The notes beneath the pieces are model-generated. The model saw only the letters and a program-made list of their open reading frames with translations, did no database searches and was not told the origin of the DNA. A stretch of 64,000 nucleotides of DNA from Atherinomorus stipes (taxonomy: Eukaryota; Chordata; Actinopteri; Atheriniformes; Atherinidae), in assembly GCA_023101725.1 (NCBI GenBank), contig JALJCO010001324.1, forward strand, positions 62,001-126,000, written 5' to 3'. A program made the position numbers and the translations under genes. The stretch's first letter is position 1. Every line of letters starts with the position of its first letter. Positions 50,687 to 61,943 of the stretch are shown in pieces.

Positions 50687-51330
50687 AATACAGAGGACTA
50701 GTCGGTCGGAGCGATCCTCGCCGTCGCTTTGTCGCAGTTTTGGGGATAATTTCAGGGTAAAACTCTTTTTATGAGGCCTTCAAGTCCAAACCTGACGGAC
50801 TGTCTAAGAGAAAGTCTTCGCAGGAAGAGCCCCGTGCTGTCACACACGTCAAATGCACGTGAGGGTGCTAACTTCCATTCAACACCAGGCAGCGCGAGCG
50901 CGTAAGAGGCTTCCCTCCCACTTACTTCCGGGTTTGTGTCCGTTTTGTAAAACGCTCCGGTTTTAACAATATAGTATTTAGTTTTCGGAATTACATCGAG
51001 AAACACTTTTTACATTTAAAAAAGCCTCAGAATATAGCGTTTTATCTGATAAAAAAAGCAAATATGTTTTGAAATGTTTAAACTAACTAAGAAATAGTTA
51101 TCTAGCACGTCTTTACACGGATGTATTTTGTCAGCGTACCTGCAGAAAACAACAGAGCCTGCGCTGTACTCACAAGGAAGCGCGGAGATATGTGCGCTTC
51201 TTTCAGCTAAGTTGGCTCATGTCAACTACAATTTATTTGCTGTCGTTACAGTTAATGTGTAGCCATAAATAAGTGGTTCCCACATTACGGGATATTAAGC
51301 TGCTGGCGGAGACGCATCACCTCTCTGAAA
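50687..51330. promoter_or_regulatory. Shared divergent promoter region, aldh16a1 / kat7
   Basis: The two start codons point away from each other with 644 bases between them, so both promoters must overlap or adjoin here (assuming no upstream non-coding exon). No TATA box stands out in the part near either gene, as expected for widely expressed genes. The exact start sites cannot be read from the sequence. Confidence 0.6.
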
Positions 51331-52635
51331 ATGCCCCGGAGAAAGGTAAGACAGCGGCTGCGATACTGAATCTAACAGCATCACGTCACAGCTAATGTTT
51401 GCTAGCGACGGGTCAAAATAAACTCTGTGGGGGGAGGAACGCATACAACGGTTGGGATGTGTTTCTCCGAGAAGAAGGGAATAAGTTGCAGCTATTTGTA
51501 ACGATGGAAGGACAAATCTAAGCCCTTGGTTTGTGTTGTTATGAAGCTAAAGCTAGCTACTGCTTATTGCTGAGTTGCAGAAACATGTGATTGTTTCTTT
51601 CATGTCGTTTTTGCCTTTGAAAGTGCTGCTTTTTGTCAGTCTGAGTTAGATCTCAGGCGGCGGATGGCAGGAGCAGAAAGTCCCCCCCGCAGATCAACGT
51701 CCGTAACGTTTGCTTCGGCTAACTGATCATAAAAAGACACACTGTTCTTTTGGGTGTGAGCATGAACCTAGGGTTTGCACCAAAACAACACTGTGATTGG
51801 GCAGACTTTTGCCGAGCGTTGCGCTCATTGGTTGGTTCATCTCAATGCCCGCCCACTTCTTAATTTAATTGGTGGTATGCAAATGAGCACACAACCTCTT
51901 GTTGTGAAGTTGTCAAACGTCCCGGCGCTGTTTGATGATTTATTATAATGTTTTCCCGCTAAAGCGCTGTTTATTTTCGCCTGGCATTGTTTTGCTAAAG
52001 ATATATATTGTTTACACGCAAATTGCTCGCTTTTTTTTTCTTTTTTTTTTAATTTTTAGTGACCAGTTTTCTGAGTTTTGATTGATATTGTACTTATAAC
52101 TGACCATGAACTCACCATTATGTGTTTACTCTGCTGGAGCTCTTTTCATTTATTTATTTTTAATGAATACGAATATTTATTGGGTATTAATTAAGTATTC
52201 ATTATGAATGATAAACAATAATAATAATGTTAATAATAATAATAATTACAAATATTACAATTATTATTATTATTCAGTTTTTTTTCCCTCTAATTGAATT
52301 TTGAATGTCATTGGAAAGGATGTCAGGCGTCCCCATCTGTTATTTGAGCACAGTGAATGACACTGCTTGTTTTCCCCTTCCCCCACCCGACGGGAGTTTG
52401 GTGTAGCGCGAGCCCCAGAAAGCGTCACCATGTTTACTCAGTGACGTAGACAGCCGGAGTTGGACAGATAGGCTACATCTTTTCGAAGAAAAAGGATAAA
52501 AAAAAAAAAAAAGAAATCGAGAAATGTGAAAAAAAAAGAGCAAACTGACATTTTTATTGTCAAGTGGAAGTTTTGTTTTGAGATATGTTATGTGTAATGC
52601 GGGTCATCATGCATACATATTATGTGCATGTATAT

Positions 52636-52684
<49 letters not shown>

Positions 52685-55600
52685 TATATTTAATATATAT
52701 AATATATATAAGCAAAAATAATGCTTAATGCAATTTGACACGGTACCAACTGTGGTGTGAATCATGTGACTAAAAGAGACAGAGGAGAAAATCTAGAATG
52801 CCTAAAAGCTGTTTTTGGCATTACATCGCCAAAGCTATTGATGTAAGAACTTAATAACCAAAATCACTTATCAAGATAAACATGGAAAATCACTACATAT
52901 CAGTTCTTAAATTAAACTCTTATGAGCTATTTTTGTTGTTATCATCATTTTTGCCAGGACAAATGTACTTTTAATAGTACCAGGCATTAAAATGAACAAG
53001 AAAGATGAGAAAACAGGTGGTTTCTTAATTTTTTCCATGACTGTATATATCTGTTTATGTGTGTGTGCGTTTGTGTGTGCGTACGTATATGTATTTTTTT
53101 ATTCAGCGGGTACGGAAAATATTCAGACCCCTTTAAACTTTTTACTCTTTGTTTCATTGCAGCCATTTGCTAAAATCAAAAAAGTTAATTTTATTTCCCC
53201 TTAATGTCACTCGGCACCCCATCTAGACAGAAAAAAAAAGGAATGTAGAAATTGTAAATTTATTAAAAAAGAAAAACTGAAATATGACATGGTCATAAAT
53301 ATTCAGAGCCTTTGCAGTGACTCATATTTAACTCATATTCTGTCCATTTCTTCTGATCCTCCTTGAGATGGTTCTACTCCTTCATTGGAGTCCAGCTGTG
53401 TTTAATTAAACTGATTGGACGTGATTAGGAAAGACACACACCTGTCTATATAAGAGCTTCCAGCTCACAGTGCATGTCAGAGCAAATGAGGATCATGAGG
53501 TGGAAGGAACTGTCCAAGGAGCTCAGAGACAGAATTGTGGCGAGACACAGATCTGGACAAGGTTACAAAAGAGTTTCTGCAGCACTAAAGGTTCCTAAGA
53601 GCACGGTGGCCTCCATAGTCCTTACATGGAAGAAGTTTGGGACGACCAGAACTCTTCCTAGACCCGGCCGTCCAGCCAAACTGAGCAATGGTGGGAGAAG
53701 AGCCTTGGTGAGAGAGTAAAGAAGAAGCCAAAGATCACTGTGGCTGAGCTCCAGAGATGCAGTAGGGAGATGGAGAAAGTTCCACAAAGTCAACTATCAC
53801 TGCAGCCTCCACCAGTCGGGGCTTTATGGCAGAGTGGCCCGATGGAAGCCTCTCCTCAGTGCAGACATATGAAAGCCCGCATAGAGTTTGCCAAAAACAC
53901 ATGAAGGACTCCCAGACTGAGAGAAATAAGATTCTCTGGTCTGATGAGACCAAGATTGAACTTTTTGGAGTTAATTCTAAGCGGTATGTGAGGAGAAAAC
54001 CAGGCACTGCTCATCACCTGCCCAATACCATCCCAACAGTGAAGCATGGTGGTGGCTGCATCATGCTATGGGGGTGTTTTTCAGCTGCAGGGACAGGACG
54101 ACTGGTTGCAGTTGAAGGAAAGATGAATGCGGCCAAGTACAGAGATCCTGGAAGAAAAGCTCTTCCAGAGTTCAGGGAGCTCAGACTGGACCGAAGGTTC
54201 ACCTTCCAACAAGACAATGACCCTCACACACAGCTGAAATAACAAAGGAGTGGATCAGAACCACTCTGGACCATTCTGGACCGGCCCAGCCAGAACCCTG
54301 ACTTAAACCCAACTGAGCATCTCTGAGAGACCTGAAAATGGCTGAACACCACCGTTCACCATCCAACCTGCCAGAACTGGAGAGGATCTGCAAGAAGAAC
54401 CAGAAGATCCCAAATCCAGGTGTGGAACACGTGTTGCATCATTCCCAAGAAGACTCATGGCTGTACCAGCTCAGAAGTACTTCTACTCAGTACTGAGCAA
54501 AGTACTCAATACTTATCACCATGTCATATTTCAGCTTTTCTTTTTTAATAAATTTGCAAAAATGTCCACATTTCTGTTTTTTTCTGTCTAAAATGGGAGC
54601 TGAGTGACATTAATGAGAAATAACATGAACTTTTTTTGATTTTGGTAAATGGCTGCAATAAAACAAAGAATGAAAAGTTTAAAGGAGTCTGGATACTTTC
54701 TGTACCCGAGAAAGTAAAAGAGAAGTAAAACATTACTTTCACCATGTTTTTAAATTTGCGCCTGGCGCAGTTTTGGTAGCGGTTATGATGAGTTAAACAA
54801 GTATTGCAGACTATTACTAACAAGCGTTGCTTTTTTCAGAGGACCGCAGGCAGCAGTTCGGACGGGACGGAGGACTCGGACTTTTCTGCCGACCTCGAAC
54901 ACGCCGACGCTCCCGAGAGCGCGCACAGGCGCAGCAGCACACGCCTGACTCGCGCGTCCCTGCGCCTCAGCCAGAGCTCACAGGGTAAGCAAGCAACAAC
55001 ACAAAAACAAGGGCAAAAATCAATAAATAAAGCAATTATAATGTTATTAGAGACGTATCTTAGAGAGTTGGAGATAAAAATGTGGATGACAAAGATAATA
55101 AGAGGAGCTTTTACAACACAGGAAAATATAAAAATGGGTATTTCAGTGAAGTATTTTAAAGTTTTGGGTTTGGTTTAGTCTGTAAAAAGTAGTTCCAGGG
55201 TGACGTTTACCATCGTGTAGTAACACGTCTGTAAAAAGTAGTTCCAGGGTGATGTTTACCATCGTGTAGTAACACGTCTGTAAAAAGTAGTTCCAGGGTG
55301 ATGTTTACCATCGTGTAGTAACACGTCTGTAAAAAGTAGTTCCAGGGTGATGTTTACCATCGTGTAGTAACACGTCTGTAAAAAGTAGTTCAGGGTGACG
55401 TTTACCATCGTGTAGTAACACGTCTGTAAAAAGTAGTTCCAGGGTGATATTTACCATCGTGTAGTAACACGTCTGTAAAAAGTAGTTCCAGGGTGATGTT
55501 TATCATCGTGTAGTAACACGTCTGTAAAAAGTAGTTCCAGGGAGATATTTACCATCGTGTAGTAACACGTCTGTAAAATGTAGTTCCAGGGAGATATTTA

Positions 55601-57509
55601 CCATCGTGTAGTAACACGTCTGTAAAAAGTAGTTCCAGGGTGATGTTTACCATCGTGTAGCAACACGTCTGTAAAAGTAGTTCCAGGGTGATGTTTACCA
55701 TCGTGTAGCAACACGTCTGTAAAAAGTAGTTCCAGGGTCATGTTTACCATCGTGTAGTAATACGTCTGTAAAAGTAGTTCCAGGGTGATGTTTACCATCG
55801 TGTAGTAACACGTCTGTAAAAAGTAGTTCCAGGATGATGTTTACCATCGTGTAGTAACACGTCTGTAAAAAGTAGTTCCAGGTGATGTTTACCATCGTGT
55901 AGTAACACGTCTGTAAAAAGTAGTTCCAGGGTGATGATTACCATTGTGTAGTAACACGTCTGTAAAAAGTAGTTCCAGGGTGATGTTTACCATCGTGTAG
56001 TAACACGTCTGTAAAAAGTAGTTCCAGGGTGATGTTTACCATCGTGTAGTAACACGTCTGTAAAAAGTAGTTCCAGGGTGACGTTTACCATCGTGTAGTA
56101 ACACGTCTGTAAAAAGTAGTTCCAGGGTGATGTTTACCATCGTGTAGTAACACGTCTGTAAAAAGTAGTTCCAGGGTGACGTTTACCATCGTGTAGTAAC
56201 ACGTCTGTAAAAAGTAGTTCCAGGGTGACGTTTACCATCGCGTAGTAACACGTGTGGAACCACCTCTGGTTTTAGTTGTGATCTGATCTGAGTTAAATAT
56301 TATAATGATAAAGTTTGTTGTCTCAGTTAATCTCTGTTTTCTTTTCTCGCTTCTGTACCATCAGTTGATTCTGTATTTGTGCACGTTGGACTTGAATGAA
56401 GAATTTTGCGTCAGAACGTGACTGAAATGGTTCCTGTGAATCATGGAGGATGTTTTCATCCAGAAAGCTTGGAGACACTTTCGTTCCTCTACATTTCAGC
56501 CGTTCAGAAGCAGCTATTGTATCTGGGCAGCCATAAAGCAGAAATGGATTCAGACAGCCTGACCTCCCCCACCGCGCACACACACCCCCATAAATGCGTA
56601 ACCCCCCCCTGTGTGACCTCCTTCTACTGTGTCTGCCAGAGGGGATTTAAAGCAGAAAAGAATGGTTGACGCTGCTTGCTGTGAGTAGGGAAGTTGACTG
56701 CGCTCTCGTAGTGTGCAGCCATGCTGAGCATCGGCCCAGAGAGCAGTAATCACCAGAAAGAAGCGGATTCACAGCTTTCACCATCTCTGTGACAGGATCC
56801 ATCTCTTCACGACCACTTGGGCCGGTCGTAACGAGTAACTCTTATCTTGTTGTCACAGTTTGCGCTGGGAGCTGATCCTTTCCAGACGGCTGCTCTGGTT
56901 TCATCAGTCTGGCTCTTCGGGGAAGTTTCAGCTGCAACCAGCCTCTCTGTTCGTGTTCATTTTACGAGCTGATTACGTTGTTGACTGGTGGTGAAGTTGG
57001 ATTAGATTTGCTCGGTAATCACTCCAGATGAGGAGCTGCAGGACATCATTGCAGTTTAGAGGCTGAGGAGTTCAGTGAAGAAGAGGATTAAAAAAGAAGT
57101 GATTGCTTTTTATTTTTCTGCTGAGAAACATTTTGGTTTAATGTCTGCACTAAAGGAGTCCAGGAAGCAATATTAGAAGTACTGTTAGTAAATTACACAA
57201 GTCGTCCCTCATGGTTTCAAAGTATAGCTTCTTGTATGTGTGTGTGACTCGTGTCTCAGAAAATGAGATCTTCTTCTCTGGTTCCAGAAAACTGCAGCTC
57301 GGTGCGTTGCAGCTCTCCTGCTGCCGTGGGTCCTGACGAAGGCCAGGAGTCGGCCGTGAACCCTGCAGCAGCAGCAACAGCTGCAGCAGCTTCCGTCTTC
57401 TCCTCCGGGCGCAGGATCACTCGCAGCCAGCAGGGGGCGCTAAACACCACGGCCAAAAAATACCCGCTGCGTCAGAGCAGGTCATCCGGCTCGGACACTG
57501 AGGCTAACG
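51331..57509 (+). CDS. kat7: Histone acetyltransferase KAT7 (HBO1), N-terminal exons
   Basis: MYST-family lysine acetyltransferase, catalytic subunit of HBO1 complexes that acetylate H3K14 and H4 in chromatin. Three exons are in the window: 51331-51345 (MPRRK), 54840-54984 and 57288-57509, all with GT-AG borders and compatible phases; together they encode 127 residues of an expected ~610. The strongly conserved pieces are [26 protein letters not shown], the RRITRSQQ motif and [16 protein letters not shown], all in the serine-rich N-terminal region. An alanine-rich tract (residues about 80-90) looks lineage-specific. The zinc finger and MYST domain lie beyond the right edge; intron 3 fills 57510-64000. 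Which teleost paralogue (kat7a or kat7b) this is cannot be decided here. Confidence 0.93.
52640..52676. repeat. (TA)n microsatellite
   Basis: Alternating TA run in kat7 intron 1, followed by further AT-rich sequence. The rest of 51346-53103 shows nothing but A/T-rich simple tracts, such as TAA/TTA repeats at about 52210-52275. Confidence 0.9.
53104..54708 (+). mobile_element. Tc1-like transposon, near full length (1.6 kb)
   Basis: Inverted repeats of about 120 bases: the left arm begins CAGCGGGTACGGAAAATATT (53104), the right arm reads inverted CGGGTACAGAAAGTATCCAG (ends 54708). Both continue through CATTGCAGCCATTT and AATGTCACTC. The length is that of intact Tc1 elements. A truncated, closely similar copy is at 29778-30749. 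Lies in kat7 intron 1 in the gene's orientation. Confidence 0.93.
53474..54540 (+). pseudogene. Broken Tc1-like transposase
   Basis: The first 81 codons (53474-53719) are open and encode the N-terminal paired-like helix-turn-helix DNA-binding region ([20 protein letters not shown], then [11 protein letters not shown] and RPGRPAKLS). The frame then ends, and the catalytic half continues in changing frames with stops, for example [48 protein letters not shown] and [18 protein letters not shown]. Translation cannot yield a working transposase. Confidence 0.9.
55179..56252. repeat. 49-bp minisatellite, about 22 copies
   Basis: Units begin TCTGTAAAAAGTAGTTCCAG and continue GGTGATGTTTACCATCGTGT AGTAACACG, with single-base variants and a few 1-bp deletions. 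It fills about half of kat7 intron 2. The rest of the intron (56253-57287) shows no recognised feature. Confidence 0.97.
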
Positions 57510-57920
57510 GTAAGACCAGCAGAGCTCGGAGCAGTGTGTTCATGCTCTCACTGCCAGCTGAGATGTTCGTAGAGTGAATGCAGGGCTGGAGGGACGTGAG
57601 CAAAGAGGGGGGGGGAGTGAGGAGTGAAACAGCAACAGCAGGGACAAAAGAAAAGTGTAAACAGCATGAAGACGAGTGTGTTTCAGGCTGTGATCACGGC
57701 CTGTTCCTGAGATGTGTCCAGTCATATCCGGGACTTCTTAATGGAAGTCTTTACAGAAACCACAAATTCTTATTCAACTTCACTTTCAGAAGTGATAATA
57801 GATTTATTCTAGCACACATATCTGAACTTGCATTTGCTTCTTTTACAGTTTATTTGGTTATGACCAAAATGTGGAAAAACACTGAGCAGAAGCAGATGAA
57901 GACGTGTTTCACTGCATTTA

Positions 57921-58482
57921 CAGCTGTGTGAAAAAGTTTTTGCCTCCTTCCTGATTTCTTACTTTTTTGCATGTTCGTCACACTTAAATGTTTTAGAACT
58001 TCAAACAAATTTAAATGTGAGACAAAAATAACACAAGTAAACACAAAATGCAGTTTTTAAATGAAGATTTCTATTAGCAAGGGGAGATAAAATCCAAACC
58101 TCCATGTCCCTGTGTTAAAAAGTGATCTTCCCCTAAACCTAATACCTGGTTGTTCCACCTTTAGCAGCAACAACTGCATCAAGCGTTTGTGATAACTGGC
58201 AGTGAGTCTTCTACAGCGCTGTGGAGGAATTTTGTTCCACTCATCTTTGCAGAATTGTTGTAATTCAGCCACAGCAATCACTTTTTCACACAGGGACATG
58301 GAGGTTTGGATTTTTTTCCTCCCTTACTAATAAAAATCTTCATTTAAAAACTGCATTTTGTGTTTACTTGTGTTATCTTTGACTCACAATTAAATTAGTT
58401 TGATGATCTGAAACATTTAAGTGTGACTAACATGCAAAAAAGTAAGAAATCAGGAAGGAGGAAACACTTTTTCACACAGCTG
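57921..58482. mobile_element. 562-bp Tc1-type MITE with CAGCTGTGTGAAAAAG ends
   Basis: Starts CAGCTGTGTGAAAAAGTTTT and ends with its inverted match (ACTTTTTCACACAGCTG), flanked by TA at 57919-57920 and 58483-58484. Inner blocks GATTTCTTACTTTTTTGCAT also face each other. No transposase. In kat7 intron 3. Confidence 0.9.
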
Positions 58483-59928
58483 TATCTCAGTCCTGTCAAC
58501 ACCAACGCAGATACAGTCCTCAAAATGATCCATACCCTCCAGTTAGCGAAAATACCAAATTCACAATAGTTATGCAAATAATAAGAAACTAAACAAAGTA
58601 ATAATGAATAAAAATGTACTAAATTATGATTTACTGAAATAAGATATTGCTTTTGAATTGTGGTTGAAAAGAATAATTTAAAAAAAACAAAAAAACGAAA
58701 CTGTCCCAGACAAATAAGAGCACCTTGCTGGTGGACCAACACACCTGTCAACAGGTGCAGACGTTCAAACAACATGATGGGGCTCCTGAACTAAAATGTT
58801 ATTGAGCAACACTTTGAGCCAATCACTGCAATCAGGTGTTTCTGTGACGTCCAATCAGACGTCTGCACCTGCTGGCAGGTATGTTGGTCCATGTTCATGA
58901 AAGATGCTCTCATTTGTTTGGGATGGCTTTGTTGTTTTTTTATTATTATTTTTTTCAAATACAATACAAAAGCAGTATTTTATTTCATTAAATTATATAT
59001 TCGTACATTTTTTATTACCGTATTTTACGGACTATAAGTCACCCTTTTTTCATAGTTTGGCTGCTTGTGCGACTTATTTATCAATTTAACATATTTCTTA
59101 AGTGTTAATTCGTACTGACTGACATGAGCCAAGGAGTAAACATGACTGTTTACTAACAGTCACTAATGTCACATGTTGATCTCTACGTTTGTGGCACCTA
59201 TATTCTGCTCCAAGGGTAAAGATCCCACATCAGCCTTATCTCAACAAAAGGAGTTCATTTTGAACATGTGGCTGTACTGCCTGGAACAAATCCTCAAAAA
59301 CCATGATTACCCCTCTTAATTATGATGTTTATGATCATTTACAGGCATTAACTTTGGAATCAGAGTGATGGGAAGTTTGAACATTGACAAACAGGATATG
59401 AAAAAAACAAAAATCGCCCTACTTTGCTGTTATTTACAGAAAATGACCACGACTTATAGTCCAGTGTGGCTTATATGTTTTTTTCCTCTTCATGGCGCAT
59501 TATTTGACTGGTGCGGCTTATACCCAATTTCCACCATCCCTTTTCTGCTCACCTCACCTCGCCTCGGTTATCGGGCTTTTCCACTGGGGGGTTTTCCGAG
59601 CTGAGGTGATACAGTTTCTGTACTTGCTCTGTGAGGTTCTGAGCGTGCTGAAGCGAGCTATGTCTGACGTCATCTCACTGCATGCCACCTATTGGCCAAG
59701 GGGTGACCCAATCAGATGTCGGGGTCAGAGAGTGACATCATTAAATGAGCGACAGTTCACACTCCCTACCAGTAGATGGCGGTAATGCAGCCCATTATTT
59801 GTTAGTTAGCTGCCGGTAAAAACAGCAACAGAGGGAGAAGTAGAAGGAGAAGTAATAATCTGGGAGGGATTGATTATATATTATTATATTGAACATTATT
59901 ATCATTATTTGCAGAGCCAAGAGCACTT

Positions 59929-59986
59929 GTGGCGTAGGTGGGAGCAAGGTTGCCTTTTAATCCAAAGGTTTTGGGTTCACTTCCCT
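59929..59986 (+). repeat. tRNA-like module, left arm
   Basis: A TGGCGTAGGTGG string (59930-59941) fits the pol III A box and GGTTCACTTCC (59974-59984) resembles the B box with two mismatches, at tRNA-like spacing. No intact acceptor stem is seen, so this is a tRNA-derived remnant, not a tRNA gene. Confidence 0.5.
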
Positions 59987-60217
59987 TTTCTGCTGTACAA
60001 TATTTTTTTTTTCTCCATGATCTTGTTTAGATAGATAGATGGATGGATAGATAGATAGATGGATTCAGATTGTGCTTATTCTTATGGTTGCTGCCTCTTG
60101 GCCAGGACTCCTTAGTTAAAGAGGTTTTTAATCTCAATGGGACTTTTCCTGGTTAAACAAAGGTTAAATAAATAAATAAAAAGATTCAGATTCGGAAGAC
60201 TTTATTGTTAATGTACA

Positions 60218-60224
60218 GATAGAT

Positions 60225-60321
<97 letters not shown>
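60218..60321. repeat. (GATA)n microsatellite
   Basis: Long run of GATA tetranucleotides in the centre of the fold-back element; shorter GATA/GATG tracts precede it at about 60030-60062. Confidence 0.96.
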
Positions 60322-60322
<1 letters not shown>

Positions 60323-60397
60323 TTGAGCTCGTGAGGGAGTGATTTCAGATTCGCAACAAGATCATGGAGAAAAAAAAGAATTTCATTTGGCTGAAAA

Positions 60398-60455
60398 GGG
60401 ATTTGATCTTGGGATCATCAGATTATAAGGTAAGATTGCTACCACCTATGCCACA
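60398..60455 (-). repeat. tRNA-like module, right arm
   Basis: On the minus strand: A-box-like TGGCATAGGTGG (60453-60442), a CTTATAATC anticodon-loop-like string and B-box-like AGATCAAATCC (60409-60399). It is the inverted partner of 59929-59986 and somewhat closer to a tRNA in its anticodon arm. Confidence 0.5.
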
Positions 60456-60940
60456 TGAATTCTTCCTCATCTTGCGTCAGTGATGATGTCATCCATCCCT
60501 CCCATGTTACTTTCTCCTCATACTTCTTGTCTTTTCCCTCTGTTGCTGTTTTTACCAGCGGCTAACTAACAATTCATGAGTTACATTACCACCATCTACT
60601 GGTAGGGAGTGTGAACTGTTGCTGCTGTCGTTTACGTTGCACAATCTAGTACATGGCAGCGGCTTCATTCTTACCCCGCCCACTTTGGTTGGGGTAATGG
60701 ATTGTAATTGAAAAGCTACCAAGCCGAGTTGAGTTGAGTTGAGTTGAGTTGAGTTGAGTTTAGGTGAGTTTAGGTGAGTTGAGCTGACCTGTGCTGGTGG
60801 AAAAGGCCCATTATACTCCGGAGCGACTTATAGTCCAGAAAATACGGTACTTGTTTTAGTTTCTTGTTATTTGAAAAACTATTGTGAATTTAGCCTTTTT
60901 CTTTAATTGAAGGGTATGAATAATTTTGAGGATGACTGTA

Positions 60941-61943
60941 TGCAGTTTATTTATTTATTTATTTGGTTGTTGTTGTTTATTTACTTTTTTTTTTTACAAA
61001 ACAGAAATAAACATAAGGAAAATCTATTTAAAAGTAACCCAGTCAGTGCAGTCTAGGCCCTAACTGACAAGGGATTTTTTCTCCCAGAATGAGATAGAAG
61101 AATGAAAGTAACGTTAAAAAAAAATCTGAAGAAGTTCTGCTGGGTGCTGGTGCAGCTGCTGAGTGGTGAGATGATCAATGGCTGCCATAAAACTTGTGAG
61201 GAGTTGGACTTCTGTCAGGTAGAAGTAGGGAGCAGCGGCGTAGCTGGTTGCTATGGTGATTGCAGCGTGTTCTGTTGAGTGTGGGGGAGGGCCAGCATAA
61301 AGAAATATTGTCTGACACAGATTAATACCCAGGAAAGACCCAGATATGACCTCCTGAACAGAAGGTCGCTATGAAAAACTGTAAGTTTCATTTTTAAAGA
61401 AAAACTCCTGAACTGTGAACGTGAGCAGCTGCTGAACACACAGATGACGTTTTTATGATTTTACTCTCTACTATGTAGTTTTTATGGGGGCATAAAAGAG
61501 ACCCTTCACCTCCTGACTGAGGAGAAAGATCTAAGGTCTAAGTTGGGGGGTGAACCTTGTCCTCCGGGATGATTTAAGAGAAAACCATAAGGGACATGGC
61601 AGTGATGGTTTCAAAGGCTGAAGCAAGAAAAAAATACATATGTTTTATGTATAATTTGTATATGTAAAATTCTCCCCAAAGAAGGTTTGTGTTGCCCCCC
61701 CCCAAAAAAAAAAACTTTTATTGTTCTTTTATGACCAATGTTTTTACGAACGAAATCTTGTTCCATCATGTTGGTCCAGCATGTATTAAAGTCCCTGTTA
61801 TCCTGGAAGAACTTCATTTCCCAGCATTCCTTTCAGAGTCATGTGACTTCCCAGCATTCCTTTCAGAGTCATGTGCAGCTGCTGCTGCTACAGACTGAAT
61901 TGCTTTGAAGCTGCTGCTGATATGTCTGGTTTTAAGTTGTTGG
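60941..61943. other. kat7 intron 3, no feature recognised
   Basis: No exon, RNA gene or repeat could be named. Two copies of a CCCAGCATTCCTTTCAGAGT string in tandem at about 61821 and 61852 are a minor duplication. Confidence 0.4.

Larger units (their letters stand above)
59524..60810. mobile_element. Inner fold-back element with long inverted arms
   Basis: Arms of about 260 bases (59752-60013 and 60361-60619) are inverted copies: GTTCACACTCCCTACCAGTA faces TACTGGTAGGGAGTGTGAAC, and AACAGCAACAGAGGG faces CCCTCTGTTGCTG. The centre holds GATA repeats. The sequence TTATAC flanks both sides (59518-59523, 60811-60816) and fits a target duplication. Ends have facing TTTCCACCA / TGGTGGAAA strings. 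Each arm contains a tRNA-like module. No protein is encoded. Confidence 0.75.
59016..60849. mobile_element. Middle element of the nest (TACCGTATTTT ends)
   Basis: The left end reads TACCGTATTTTACGGACTAT and the right end, inverted, TACCGTATTTTCTGGACTAT, with ACTATAAGTC palindromes and GCGACTTAT strings behind both. It splits the outer MITE and is itself split by the fold-back element at 59524-60810. A common fish non-autonomous transposon type; I do not assign a superfamily. Confidence 0.8.
58514..60938. mobile_element. Outer Tc1-type MITE of a three-level nest
   Basis: Left end CAGTCCTCAAAATGATCCAT and right end ATAATTTTGAGGATGACTG are imperfect inverted repeats flanked by TA (58512-58513, 60939-60940). 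The inner blocks (ACAGGTGCAGACGT, TATGTTGGTCCATGTTCATG) match the family of 20602-21102. It is enlarged by the insertion at 59016-60849. Confidence 0.85.

Noticed and set aside
53474..53719. Intact transposase gene
   Set aside because: Only the N-terminal DNA-binding part is open; the catalytic part is split over frames with stops.
55179..56252. Regularly spaced repeats resembling a CRISPR array
   Set aside because: The 49-bp units are contiguous with no unique spacers and lie in a eukaryotic intron. The same holds for 44758-45636 and 63523-64000.
57251..57287. Alternative kat7 exon 3 start at the CAG near 57259
   Set aside because: It would put the conserved KKYPLRQ region out of frame; the acceptor at 57286-57287 keeps the frame set by exon 2.
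59929..59986. Functional tRNA gene
   Set aside because: A- and B-box-like strings are present but the B box has mismatches and no acceptor stem closes the fold.
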